Source: DAOPKN01 sp035391225 (GTDB taxonomy: Bacteria; Thermotogota; Thermotogae; MWEM01). From it: a stretch of DNA of 64,000 nucleotides. Location of the stretch: the NCBI GenBank assembly GCA_035391225.1, contig DAOPKN010000006.1:1-64000 (forward strand), written 5' to 3'. A program made the position numbers and the translations under genes. Position 1 is the first letter of the stretch. Each line of letters starts with the position of its first letter. Below the pieces are notes generated by a model, which was given only the letters and a program-made list of their open reading frames with translations, had not been told where the DNA came from and did not search any database. Of the stretch, positions 43,489-52,256 are shown one piece after another.

Positions 43489-44504
43489 TCGGAACGTGGT
43501 GGCAGCGACTTGCTTTCGCGGGAAAAGAAGAATAGCGCTACCATTCCGCTCAGCCCTAACCAGGCATAGTACGAGCAAATGCGCCAGACCATCATCGTCG
43601 CGACCAGTTGTTGCTTTTTCACCAACCCCGAAAGGAACAACCCGAAGAACCCTTCTGCTCCCCCCGAGGTCCCCGGGGTGGGAACAATCGTGGTGGTGCC
43701 GTTCATCAAAAGCAGGTTCCAAAGTACCGGGAAAACCGGGATACGCGTGCTGCCGGAAATCACCAGCAACGTGGCAAATGCGTAGAGCACGAACTGGAAC
43801 AAGTACACCAGGAAAATACCCGTGATGCGAAAGGGGTGGTGGCGGTATTCGCGAGCGGTGCCGTGGAACTGGGCGAGCTTCTGGTGCACTTTTCCTTGGA
43901 TGCGCTCGGGGTTTTTGACCAGGTGCAGCCGTTGCAGCACATGCACGAAAAACCCCACGAGTTTCCAGGTGAAAGCTGGCTTCCACACGAGGAAAAACAG
44001 CAAGAAGATCAAGAAACTGTTCAAGAAAACCGAAAGAATCCCCAATCCCCGCACCCAGGGCGAAAACCCGGACCATCCCATCGCCAAAGCCAAGCACCCC
44101 AGAAACGAGAGCATGAGCTGGAACACCATGGATTTGAGCAATATGGCAGCGGCGGAATGCCCAAAATCCACCCCTTCCCTTGACAGGTAATACACCGCAA
44201 AGGGCTGGCCCCCGGAGAAAAACGGGGTGAGCATGTTGAAGAAATGGGTAATCAGCGCGATCTTGAAGCCGGAGAAAAAGCGAAGGGGCACCAGGAAGGA
44301 CACCGAAAGTTGCAGGGCCCAGGTTTCGCTCAACCAGCCAAAAAGAACCAGTGCGAACCCCGCAAGCGCAAACCGCCAATCGTAGGTCTGCAGGCTATCC
44401 CGCGTTTCGGAAAAGCCCGCAATTCCGCAGGCAACAACGATGATCGTGCTTCCGAAGAGGAAAGCCAGGAAAAAACCGCGAAGGTACTTTTTCGCCTGTT
44501 CCAT
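43485..44504 (-). CDS. Lysylphosphatidylglycerol synthase-like transmembrane protein (UPF0104)
   Basis: The 339-residue integral membrane protein has about eight hydrophobic segments and the family motifs FFNMLTPFFSGGQP and MNGTTTIVPTPGTSGGAEGFF. It is only the flippase-like half, since the MprF aminoacyl-transferase domain is missing. Relatives include AglD and glycolipid-associated proteins. It follows the MATE gene by six bases and ends convergently with the hcp regulator. Confidence 0.85.
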   Translation of the reverse strand: MEQAKKYLRGFFLAFLFGSTIIVVACGIAGFSETRDSLQTYDWRFALAGFALVLFGWLSETWALQLSVSFLVPLRFFSGFKIALITHFFNMLTPFFSGGQPFAVYYLSREGVDFGHSAAAILLKSMVFQLMLSFLGCLALAMGWSGFSPWVRGLGILSVFLNSFLIFLLFFLVWKPAFTWKLVGFFVHVLQRLHLVKNPERIQGKVHQKLAQFHGTAREYRHHPFRITGIFLVYLFQFVLYAFATLLVISGSTRIPVFPVLWNLLLMNGTTTIVPTPGTSGGAEGFFGLFLSGLVKKQQLVATMMVWRICSYYAWLGLSGMVALFFFSRESKSLPPRSD

Positions 44505-44510
44505 GCTGCA

Positions 44511-45851
44511 TCACGAAGGGGAATCTACCACGTTCTTCAGCCACTTGCCCGAAATGTACCGTCGGAAAAGGAAGACCAGCTTCAACGTCTCTTCCACCAG
44601 GGTCATGGCATACACCACGGGGAAGGGAAATCTCCACACGAGGCCGGCCAGCGCGGTTAATGGAACCCCTGCCAGCCAAAGCGAACCGCTTTCCACAAGG
44701 AAGGAGAAACGGGTGTCGCCTCCCGCGCGAAGGGTGCCTACCACGAACATCAGGTTGAGGTTTTTCAACGGCAGGAAGAGCATGGACAAAAGGATGAGCG
44801 TTTGGGCAAGGCTTTTGACCTCACCGGGAACGTTGTACAGCGAAAGCAACAGCGGGGACAGCAGGAAAAGCACCACGCCGACGCTCACGGAAAGGATGAA
44901 GGAAAGGCGCAACACGCGCGCGGCTTCGCTCTTTGTCTGCTCGAAACGGCTTAAGCCCAGGCTCTGGCCCAGGATAACCGCTGTACCGGAAGCGATGGCG
45001 AACAACAGGGAGAACGTGAAACTTTCGATGCTGTTCAGTATGCGCTGCGCGGACAACACGCGCGTGGAGATGTGACCGTACACCACCGAGTACATGGTAA
45101 TGCCCAGCGACCAGAACAGCTCGTTCCCCATGGTGGGAAGGGTAACCTTCATGTACCTTTTGAAAAAGCCCAGGTGGATCTTGCGGAACGATTCCCATTT
45201 CAGGCTTCCGGGAAAGCGCTTTCCAAACACAACGACCAACACCAGCACCATTTCCAGGATGCGCGCCACCAGGGTGGCTATTCCGGCCCCGAATACCCCC
45301 AACCGTGGAAAACCCAAGTTTCCAAAGATAAGGAGAAAATTGAGCACCACGTTTGTCAAAATGGCCGTAACGCTTATGAACATGGCCACGAAGGCATGTT
45401 CGGTACTGCGCAGCACGCTGTAGAACGTAAGCGAAAAGGCCGAGGCAAAGAAACCGATGGAGATCACCGCAAGGTACTCTTTTCCCACTTGCAAAACCTC
45501 AGGGTCGGGAGTGAACAGGCGAAGGGTTTGCGCGGAGAAGAAGAAACCCGGCACGAAAAAGGGCACCGAAAACAACAGGGCCAGGCTGAGCGTCAGCGCG
45601 GTCGTGGTGGAAATGTGATCCGTTTCCCGCCTTCCCCAGTACTGCGCCACGAAAACAGCTCCCCCGGAGGTTAATCCGAACAGCAGCAGGTTGTACACGA
45701 AGAAAACCTGGTTGGAGAGGCCAACCGCGGCGAGAGCGGTTTCTCCCAGTTGGCCGACCATTAACGTATCCAGGAAGTTCACGCTGGCAAAGATGATCTG
45801 TTGAATGGCGATGGGCGTTGCGATGGAAAAGAGCCGTTTATACAGTGTCAT
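44511..45851 (-). CDS. MATE-family multidrug/Na+ efflux transporter
   Basis: The 446-residue protein has twelve transmembrane segments in two six-helix halves. The N-terminal signature is SVNFLDTLMVGQLGETALAAVGLSNQ and the second-half GTAVILGQSLG mirrors the first-half GGAVFVAQYWG. A -10-like box lies so close to the ATG that the message may be leaderless (see findings). No Shine-Dalgarno sequence is visible. The gene lies 27 bases downstream of ppk1. Confidence 0.92.
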   Translation of the reverse strand: MTLYKRLFSIATPIAIQQIIFASVNFLDTLMVGQLGETALAAVGLSNQVFFVYNLLLFGLTSGGAVFVAQYWGRRETDHISTTTALTLSLALLFSVPFFVPGFFFSAQTLRLFTPDPEVLQVGKEYLAVISIGFFASAFSLTFYSVLRSTEHAFVAMFISVTAILTNVVLNFLLIFGNLGFPRLGVFGAGIATLVARILEMVLVLVVVFGKRFPGSLKWESFRKIHLGFFKRYMKVTLPTMGNELFWSLGITMYSVVYGHISTRVLSAQRILNSIESFTFSLLFAIASGTAVILGQSLGLSRFEQTKSEAARVLRLSFILSVSVGVVLFLLSPLLLSLYNVPGEVKSLAQTLILLSMLFLPLKNLNLMFVVGTLRAGGDTRFSFLVESGSLWLAGVPLTALAGLVWRFPFPVVYAMTLVEETLKLVFLFRRYISGKWLKNVVDSPS

Positions 45852-45858
45852 GTTGGTG

Positions 45859-45867
45859 ATTGTACCA
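45859..45867 (-). promoter_or_regulatory. Extended -10-like element directly before the MATE gene
   Basis: The minus strand reads TGGTACAAT. Transcription would begin one or two bases before the ATG at 45851, consistent with a leaderless mRNA. Confidence 0.4.
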
Positions 45868-45878
45868 TAAAGGGGGCT

Positions 45879-48008
45879 TCATCCTTCATCCCGGTGCCGG
45901 GCTGGTTGGAAAAGGGGTTTGAGTTCCTCTTCCCCCCTTTGCTGGAAAAGTTCCTTTGCCCACTGGATCATGCGGTGCTGTGAATCGACGGCTTCCTTTC
46001 CCCTACCGTCCACGAAACGGTAGGCACCCTGTGCATCCGCCTGCCGGGCGCGCAGAGTGTCCGAAAGCTGCAACTCCAAGAAGCCGAGAAGCTGGTTGCG
46101 CAAGGACTCGTCCAGAACGGGAAAAATCGTCTCGATGCGCCGGTCCAGGTTCCGGGGCATCATGTCCGCACTCCCCAGGAAGACTTCCGGGCTTCCGGCG
46201 TTTTCGAAGTAGAACACCCGGCTGTGTTCCAGGAAACGTCCCACGATGCTCACCACGCGGATGTTGTCGCTTACACCGGGCAATCCCGGGCGAAGGGAGC
46301 AGATGCCGCGCACGATGAGGTCAACCTGCACCCCTTGCTGCGAGGCTTTGTACAGTTCCTGGATGATGGTCTGGTCGAGCAGCGAATTCACCTTGAAAAT
46401 GAGCCGGGCGCCCATGCCTTCCCGCGCAAACTGTGCTTCGCGCCGGATGAGATCGAGGAAGCGATCCCGCAACCCCAGGGGGGCAACGGAGAAGACCTTC
46501 CATTGCGGGGGCAGGGAGTAGCCCGTTAGCACGTTGAACAACGAGGAAGCATCCCCGCCGAACAGCTCGTTGGAGGTAAACAAACCGATATCCGTGTACA
46601 ACCGGGCAGTGCTGTCATTGTAATTTCCGGTGGACAGGTGCACGTAGCGGGCAATGCCTTCGTCTTCGCGGCGTACCACAAGCAACACCTTGCAGTGCGT
46701 TTTGAGCCCCACGAGCCCGTACACCACGTAGCATCCCGCTTTCTCCAGCTTGCGCGCCCATTGGATGTTGTTTTCCTCGTCGAAACGCGCCTTGAGTTCC
46801 ACGAGCACCGTGACCTGCTTGCCGTTTTGAGCGGCTTCCATGAGCGTTTCCACCACGGGGGAATTTCCGCTCACACGGTACAACGTTTGCTTGATGGCTA
46901 GCACGTTCGGGTCTCGGGCCGCTTCCTTCAAGAAATCCAGGACGTGCTCAAAACTCTGGTAGGGATGATGCAGCAGGACGTCCTTGTCGCGCACCACGTC
47001 GAAAACAGAGGGCTGGTCGTACAACGCCGGCACCGGCCGGGGGGCAACGTGTTCGAACAGGAGTGCCTCTTTTCCGGGAAGGGCGGTCAGTTTCATCCAT
47101 GCCGACAGGTCGATGGGGCCGGGGACTTCGTACACGTCTCCCGACTCGATTTCCAGCATGTGCAGCAGCGCATCCCGCAAACGGGGTTTGGCCTTGTGCG
47201 CGATTTCCAGGCGAACGGGAAATCCACTTCGTCTCTGCTGCAACGATTTCTCGATTTCCACAAGCAGATCCTGCGCATCATCCTCGTCGATGCTCAGGTC
47301 GGCGTTGCGGGTGAGGCGAAACGGTACCATGCCTTCCACGTGGTATCCCTTGAACAGAAGGCTGGCAAAGTGGGCAATCACGTTCTCCATCAAGATGTAC
47401 CCCTGCCCCTCCTCCAGGGAGACTGGAACGAAACGCGGTAACACCGACGGCACCTGCACCACGGCCAGGAGCTCTTCTTTCTCCGGGCCTTTGAGGTACA
47501 CCGCCTGATTCAGGCTCTTGTTGGGAAGCTGTGGAAAGGGGCGACCCTGGTCCACCGCCATGGGGGTAATCACGGGGAACACCGTGGAACGGAAGTAGTG
47601 GTCGAGAGATTCCACTTGGTCGGGGTCAAGATCCTTGATGCCCAGGAAAAAGACCTTCTCTTTCTTGAGTGCAGGAAGAATCGAACGCACGAGGCAGTTG
47701 TACTGGTTCTTCACCATGAGATGCACTTTTTGGGAGATCTCTTCGAGCTGCTGCCGGGAAGTTCTGCCGGAAAGGTCACGCCCGGTGTATCCCGCCTCCA
47801 CCTGCTCCATCAAACCGGCTACCCGGATCATGAAAAACTCGTCCAGGTTGGAGCCGGTGATTGCCAGGAATTTGATCCGTTCCAGCAAGGGGTTGCGGGT
47901 ATCCATCGCCTCCTCCAGCACGCGGAAATTGAAGTCCAGCCAGCTGAGTTCCCGGTTGAAGAACAGGTTTTGCTCCTTATCCTTCCGGGGTTCGTTGGGG
48001 TTTTTCAT
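45879..48008 (-). CDS. ppk1: Polyphosphate kinase 1
   Basis: The 709-residue PPK1 makes long-chain polyphosphate from ATP. The N-terminal domain (FFNRELSWLDFNFRVLEEA), head domain and two phospholipase D-like catalytic domains are all present. The phosphorylated histidine lies in YGLVGLKTHCKVLLVVRR and the second histidine in LEHSRVFYFENAG, near residue 594. Its 5' end overlaps the ppx gene by 32 bases, so the polymer's synthesis and breakdown enzymes are translationally linked. Confidence 0.95.
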   Translation of the reverse strand: MKNPNEPRKDKEQNLFFNRELSWLDFNFRVLEEAMDTRNPLLERIKFLAITGSNLDEFFMIRVAGLMEQVEAGYTGRDLSGRTSRQQLEEISQKVHLMVKNQYNCLVRSILPALKKEKVFFLGIKDLDPDQVESLDHYFRSTVFPVITPMAVDQGRPFPQLPNKSLNQAVYLKGPEKEELLAVVQVPSVLPRFVPVSLEEGQGYILMENVIAHFASLLFKGYHVEGMVPFRLTRNADLSIDEDDAQDLLVEIEKSLQQRRSGFPVRLEIAHKAKPRLRDALLHMLEIESGDVYEVPGPIDLSAWMKLTALPGKEALLFEHVAPRPVPALYDQPSVFDVVRDKDVLLHHPYQSFEHVLDFLKEAARDPNVLAIKQTLYRVSGNSPVVETLMEAAQNGKQVTVLVELKARFDEENNIQWARKLEKAGCYVVYGLVGLKTHCKVLLVVRREDEGIARYVHLSTGNYNDSTARLYTDIGLFTSNELFGGDASSLFNVLTGYSLPPQWKVFSVAPLGLRDRFLDLIRREAQFAREGMGARLIFKVNSLLDQTIIQELYKASQQGVQVDLIVRGICSLRPGLPGVSDNIRVVSIVGRFLEHSRVFYFENAGSPEVFLGSADMMPRNLDRRIETIFPVLDESLRNQLLGFLELQLSDTLRARQADAQGAYRFVDGRGKEAVDSQHRMIQWAKELFQQRGEEELKPLFQPARHRDEG

Positions 48009-49572
48009 CCGGTTTCCCCCTTTTCAAACGCAACTTATACCCAAAGACCTCTTCGAAGAAATCCACCTTTTTCTCCACGGCCCAGGTTTCCAGCGAAATG
48101 TCCCGCGCGGTGTGTACCACCACGCGTATCTCCTCGGGCTTGGCTTTCACCCCAATCCGATCGATTTTCTCGGAGTGGGAGCGATCCAGAGCGTCTGCGA
48201 TGCGCAGGATGGCCAACAACTTCGCAGTGAGGATACTCTCTTCCACGGTTAACGGTCCCAGTTCCATGTTGTCCACATCCAAGAACTCCTGGCTGTGTAA
48301 CCGGGCCACGTGGGCCACCACCTGCAACTCCCGCGATGTCAGCCCGGGTAGTTCGGAATCCTTGATGATGTTGAACGAATGCAGCGCGTGCTTTTTCAGG
48401 TGGATGTACTTGCCAGCATCGTGCAAAATGGCCGCCACGCGCAGCATCAGGCGGGGTCGCTGTCCCAGGCGATGGATCTTCTTCATGCCATCGAACAGTT
48501 CCAGGCAGTAGGTTTCCACCCTTTGTGCGTGTCCGGTATCGTAGAAAAAACGTTCCCCGAGGTTGCGCGCGGACAACAAGCTGGTTTTCTCCAGGTCGGC
48601 CTTTTTCTTCTTGGCCTCCTCCTTGAACAGCATTTCGCGGAGCAGTGCATCGGTTAACCGCGCGGGGATAACCAGGATGGAATCGGTTTCGATGATGTCG
48701 AGCAGCATGCGGTAGATGCCGAAAAAGGGGAGCAAGATCTGCGCCTTGGTCTCGGGGATCTTGTACTTCTCCGCGACTTGCCGCGGAGTTTGGTCCTTGA
48801 TCTGTTCAAAGGCATCGAAAAAAGCCTTTTGCGAAATCGAGAGGAAATCGTCCTTTTCCTTGGCATTGCATAACCGCGCGATCATCTGGATCTCCTTGCC
48901 GCACGAAACCAACCGCTTGACCTTTTTCAACGGGAGCAACGAGTGAATGGGGTGCTTGAAGGAGCTCAGGTACTCGTTGACGATCATGGAAAAGCGGTCG
49001 TAGGAATCTTGCAAGTCACCCAGGATCTCGAAAAGCTTGAGCGTACCGATGCGGATGTTCTGCGAGAAAAGGATGGAGCCTCCCGAAAACTCCGCGATGC
49101 CCAGGCTTCCCGTTCCGATGTACGCCATCAGAAGGTCTTCCTTGCTGTACCTGGGGCTTCGGTTGATCACATCCAGCATTTGGCCGTAGATGTACGATTT
49201 TTCCTTGGCATCTTCCAGAACCTCCACGTTCAAATGGGTCTTGGCATTGATCTGGTCGATGATGAACCGTGCGTTGCTGGCCTCGCGTAGTGCAGTGGTT
49301 GCGGTGGTCCGCACCCGGCTCACCCGGTATTCCTGGATGATCTTCTTGAAACCGTTGAGCACCTCGCAGGTCTTTTCCACCTTGTCGTACCGAATCTTCC
49401 CGGTGGAAAAGGTATCCTGCGCGAAGTTGAAGGGATGCTCTAACCGTTCGAGGATCTTGAGGGAATCATCCTTGCGTGCTTCCGCCACCTCGCAGTACAA
49501 CCCATCCGAGGAAATCTGGATAACCGCGGCAGTTCTCGCCGAGGAGCTATCGGACTTGGGGGCCGGGTTCAT
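47977..49572 (-). CDS. ppx: Ppx/GppA-like exopolyphosphatase with C-terminal HD domain
   Basis: The 531-residue protein has the two-lobed Ppx/GppA fold followed by an HD domain. The HD metal ligands are intact (GHAQRV, ILHDAGK near residue 385, RIADALDRS). In the N-terminal catalytic half, however, the usual phosphate loop AxDxGSNS reads AVIQISSDG. The GEEEARL-type catalytic Glu region reads EDAKEKSY, and DIGGGS reads YIGTGS. The gene lies between a ROK kinase and ppk1. Polyphosphate metabolism is likely, but standard exopolyphosphatase catalysis is doubtful. Confidence 0.85.
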   Translation of the reverse strand: MNPAPKSDSSSARTAAVIQISSDGLYCEVAEARKDDSLKILERLEHPFNFAQDTFSTGKIRYDKVEKTCEVLNGFKKIIQEYRVSRVRTTATTALREASNARFIIDQINAKTHLNVEVLEDAKEKSYIYGQMLDVINRSPRYSKEDLLMAYIGTGSLGIAEFSGGSILFSQNIRIGTLKLFEILGDLQDSYDRFSMIVNEYLSSFKHPIHSLLPLKKVKRLVSCGKEIQMIARLCNAKEKDDFLSISQKAFFDAFEQIKDQTPRQVAEKYKIPETKAQILLPFFGIYRMLLDIIETDSILVIPARLTDALLREMLFKEEAKKKKADLEKTSLLSARNLGERFFYDTGHAQRVETYCLELFDGMKKIHRLGQRPRLMLRVAAILHDAGKYIHLKKHALHSFNIIKDSELPGLTSRELQVVAHVARLHSQEFLDVDNMELGPLTVEESILTAKLLAILRIADALDRSHSEKIDRIGVKAKPEEIRVVVHTARDISLETWAVEKKVDFFEEVFGYKLRLKRGKPDEKPQRTPEG

Positions 49573-49590
49573 ATGGACTCTCTTCCTTTC

Positions 49591-50571
49591 CTACGCCTCC
49601 CTGTTCGATTCCTTTTCCTGTACCATGGAAAGGGCACCGAACAGGCAGGCATCGTCACCCAGGCTGGCAAGCGTGAAACGCGCGGCCTGGAAATTCTGCA
49701 GGATGGCGTACTGCCGGGCGTGTTCCACGATGGAGGGTAGCAATAGGTCTCCGAGGCTTTGCATCACGCCACCTCCCAGCACGACGAGCTCGGGGTTCAA
49801 AAGGTTGATCATCGAGGCACAAGAAACGCCGATGAAGCGCCCGGTATCGTCCAGGATCTCCCGTGCAAGGCCATCCCCCGCTTCCACCGCTTCCTTGAAG
49901 TGGGAACTCTTCAAGATGTAGTCTTCTTCCTTCACCCACTGGGCAAACAACGTCTCGCGCCCCCTCTCCACCTGGCTGCGGATTTCCTTGAGGATACCCG
50001 TCTTGGATGCCACGCTTTCCAGGCAACCCCGGGCGCCACAACCGCAAAAGGGTCCGTCCGGAAGCAGGATCATGTGGCCAATTTCGCCAGCGGCCCCAAT
50101 GGAGCCTGTGTACAGCTTTCCGTTACAAATGAGGCCGCCCCCGATTCCCGTACCGATGAAGTACCCCACCACGTCCGTGAAACCCTTCGCCGCGCCGTAC
50201 TTCCACTCCCCCAGCAACGAAACGTTGGCATCGTTTCCCACGCTGGTGGGGAGGCCATACTTCTCTTCCAGCTTGGCTTTCAGGTCAAATCCACTCCAGG
50301 GAAGGTTTGGGGTAAAGTGGATGAAGCCGTCGCGAATGACCCCTGGACATCCCGCCCCGATGGCAACCGCCTCGGTTCTTTCACCGTTCTGTTCATGCTC
50401 CAGCAGCCCGTCGATGACCTTACACAACTGGTCAAAAACCCCTTGCTCCCCCTTGTACGCCTTGGTGGCTTTCTTCTTCCTCTGGACAATGGTGCCTTCC
50501 TCGTCGAAAAGGGCTCCCAGGATCTTGGTCCCCCCGATGTCTACCGCAATTTTGGCCTTCGTAGCACACAC
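49591..50571 (-). CDS. ROK-family sugar kinase (glucokinase-like)
   Basis: The 326-residue kinase has the phosphate motif VDIGGTKILGALFD, the sugar site with GAGCPGVIRDG, and the ROK zinc motif CGCGARGCLESVAS. These fit an ATP-dependent glucokinase of hexamer/dimer ROK type. Some ROK glucokinases use polyphosphate, and its position upstream of ppx and ppk1 makes that worth testing, but nothing in the sequence shows it. The GTG start lies directly on a GGGGAG sequence, so the exact start is uncertain. Confidence 0.88.
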   Translation of the reverse strand: MCATKAKIAVDIGGTKILGALFDEEGTIVQRKKKATKAYKGEQGVFDQLCKVIDGLLEHEQNGERTEAVAIGAGCPGVIRDGFIHFTPNLPWSGFDLKAKLEEKYGLPTSVGNDANVSLLGEWKYGAAKGFTDVVGYFIGTGIGGGLICNGKLYTGSIGAAGEIGHMILLPDGPFCGCGARGCLESVASKTGILKEIRSQVERGRETLFAQWVKEEDYILKSSHFKEAVEAGDGLAREILDDTGRFIGVSCASMINLLNPELVVLGGGVMQSLGDLLLPSIVEHARQYAILQNFQAARFTLASLGDDACLFGALSMVQEKESNREA

Positions 50572-50632
50572 CTCCCCAGAAATGGTAAGAAATATTAAGA
50601 AATGTTGGTTTTGTCGGTAACATTCTTTCTTG

Positions 50633-50641
50633 ATTATATCA
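50633..50641 (-). promoter_or_regulatory. Extended -10 promoter of the ROK-ppx-ppk1 operon
   Basis: The minus strand reads TGATATAAT 62 bases before the chosen GTG. It is divergent from the PPK2 promoter, with the two -10 boxes about 50 bp apart. Confidence 0.7.
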
Positions 50642-50686
50642 TGGAAAGGGGTTCTGCACTCCAGAAGAACGCGGGACACCCCTTTG

Positions 50687-50695
50687 TGGTAAAAT
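50687..50695 (+). promoter_or_regulatory. Extended -10 promoter of the PPK2 gene
   Basis: TGGTAAAAT lies 25 bases before the ATG at 50721, with GGGGAGGTGAGG as the ribosome-binding site. Confidence 0.6.
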
Positions 50696-50720
50696 GGATT
50701 ACCTGTGGGGAGGTGAGGGC

Positions 50721-52235
50721 ATGTTGGATTCCATCGTAACGCGCCGGCAGGTTTCAAAGAAGGAGCGGAAAAGCACGAAAGAACTTCTTGAGCCCTTGAT
50801 GCAGCAGCTGCAAAGAACGATCGTGGAGAAACAAACCCGGATCTTGCTGCTTTTCGAGGGGTGGGAAGCAGCGGGAAAAGGGAAGCTCCTTTCTCGGCTT
50901 TTGCAGCCTTGGGATCCCAGGGGTTTCGAGGTGGCCCCTTTTCCCAAGGTACTTCCAGGGTGTTCCTACCCTCCTTCCTTCTGGATGCACTGGCGCGAGC
51001 TTCCGCCCGCGGGAAAAATCGGCATCTTCGACGAGAGCTGGTACCACGATTTGTTCTCTCGCCTCCTTGCGGGCAAGGAAACCACGCACGCCTCTTCCCT
51101 TCTGGAGGAACTCTACGCTTTGGAAAAAATGCTCGTGGACGATGGCATGCAGCTTTTCAAGGTTTTCGTGCACACAGGCGAGAAGAAGCAGCAAAAGCGC
51201 TTGGAAAAACGCTGGAACGACCCGGACCGGCGCTGGCAGGTTTCCCCTACCGCAAGGTACCAGAATTCCCACCACAAACGGATTTCCAAAACCCTTTCCC
51301 GCTTGCTCCAAGAGAGTTCCTTTCCCTTTGCCCCTTGGATCGTTGTGCCAAACGATTCTCCCTCGCTGGGCGTTCAACTCGTGCAAAGGGAACTGCTGGG
51401 CCGCCTGGGCGTGCACTGGCAGGATAAGGCGTTGGAAAGCTTCTACCACGATTTCCCGGGGGAACTGCGGGTCAGTCCGGATTCCTCCGTTCCCACCAAG
51501 ACGAAAGCCTGGCAGGGAAACCCGGGGTTTTCACTGGATTCCATGGACCTTTCGCCGAGCTTGGACCGCGAACAGTACAAGAACCAACTGGATACGCAAC
51601 GGAAAAGAATGCGCGAGCTCTCCTTCGAACTCTCGGCGCAAAAAAAGTCTCTTGTCGTGGTGTTCGAGGGGTGGGACGCAGCGGGAAAGGGTGGGGCCAT
51701 CAAGCGATTGACCTCTTGCCTTGACCCCCGCCACGTGCGCGTGAACCCGGTGGGTGTTCCTACAGCCGAAGAGAAAAAACGTCATTACCTCTGGAGGTTC
51801 TGGTCCCATTTTCCACGGGCTGGGAACATCGCCATCTTCGATCGCAGCTGGTATGGCCGGGTACTGGTGGAACGGGTGGAAGGCTTTGCCGCGGGACACG
51901 AATGGAAGAGGGCTTTCTCGGAAATCTGTGCCATGGAGCATTCACTGAGCCTGCACGGAAGCCTGGTGGTGAAGTTCTGGTTGCAAATCGACAAGCAAAC
52001 CCAGCTGCAACGCTTCGAGGAACGGGAGAACAACCCCCTGAAGAAATGGAAAATCACCCCGGATGACTGGAGAAACCGCGAGAAATGGGATATCTACCAA
52101 CCCTGCGTGGAAGAGATGATTCAAAGAACGGACTTGCCTTTTGCCCCTTGGATCGTTGTGGAAGCAAACGATCCGTACTTTTCCCGGGTTAAGGTGCTCT
52201 CTTCGCTTGTACGCATCCTGGAAAAGAACCTTTAA
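50721..52235 (+). CDS. Tandem-domain polyphosphate kinase 2 (polyphosphate:AMP phosphotransferase type)
   Basis: The 504-residue protein carries two PPK2 domains. Walker A is FEGWEAAGKGK in the first (about residue 45) and FEGWDAAGKGG in the second (about residue 316). The lid and Walker B parts DESWYHDLFSRL and DRSWYGRVLVERVEG correspond. Class II PPK2 enzymes have this layout and use polyphosphate to turn AMP into ADP, with the Asp-bearing second domain catalytic. The same Asp/Glu difference is seen here. It is divergent from the ppx-ppk1 operon, so making, breaking and using polyphosphate are encoded together. Confidence 0.93.
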   Translation: MLDSIVTRRQVSKKERKSTKELLEPLMQQLQRTIVEKQTRILLLFEGWEAAGKGKLLSRLLQPWDPRGFEVAPFPKVLPGCSYPPSFWMHWRELPPAGKIGIFDESWYHDLFSRLLAGKETTHASSLLEELYALEKMLVDDGMQLFKVFVHTGEKKQQKRLEKRWNDPDRRWQVSPTARYQNSHHKRISKTLSRLLQESSFPFAPWIVVPNDSPSLGVQLVQRELLGRLGVHWQDKALESFYHDFPGELRVSPDSSVPTKTKAWQGNPGFSLDSMDLSPSLDREQYKNQLDTQRKRMRELSFELSAQKKSLVVVFEGWDAAGKGGAIKRLTSCLDPRHVRVNPVGVPTAEEKKRHYLWRFWSHFPRAGNIAIFDRSWYGRVLVERVEGFAAGHEWKRAFSEICAMEHSLSLHGSLVVKFWLQIDKQTQLQRFEERENNPLKKWKITPDDWRNREKWDIYQPCVEEMIQRTDLPFAPWIVVEANDPYFSRVKVLSSLVRILEKNL

Positions 52236-52256
52236 TCCGCTGACAGGAGGAAAAAA

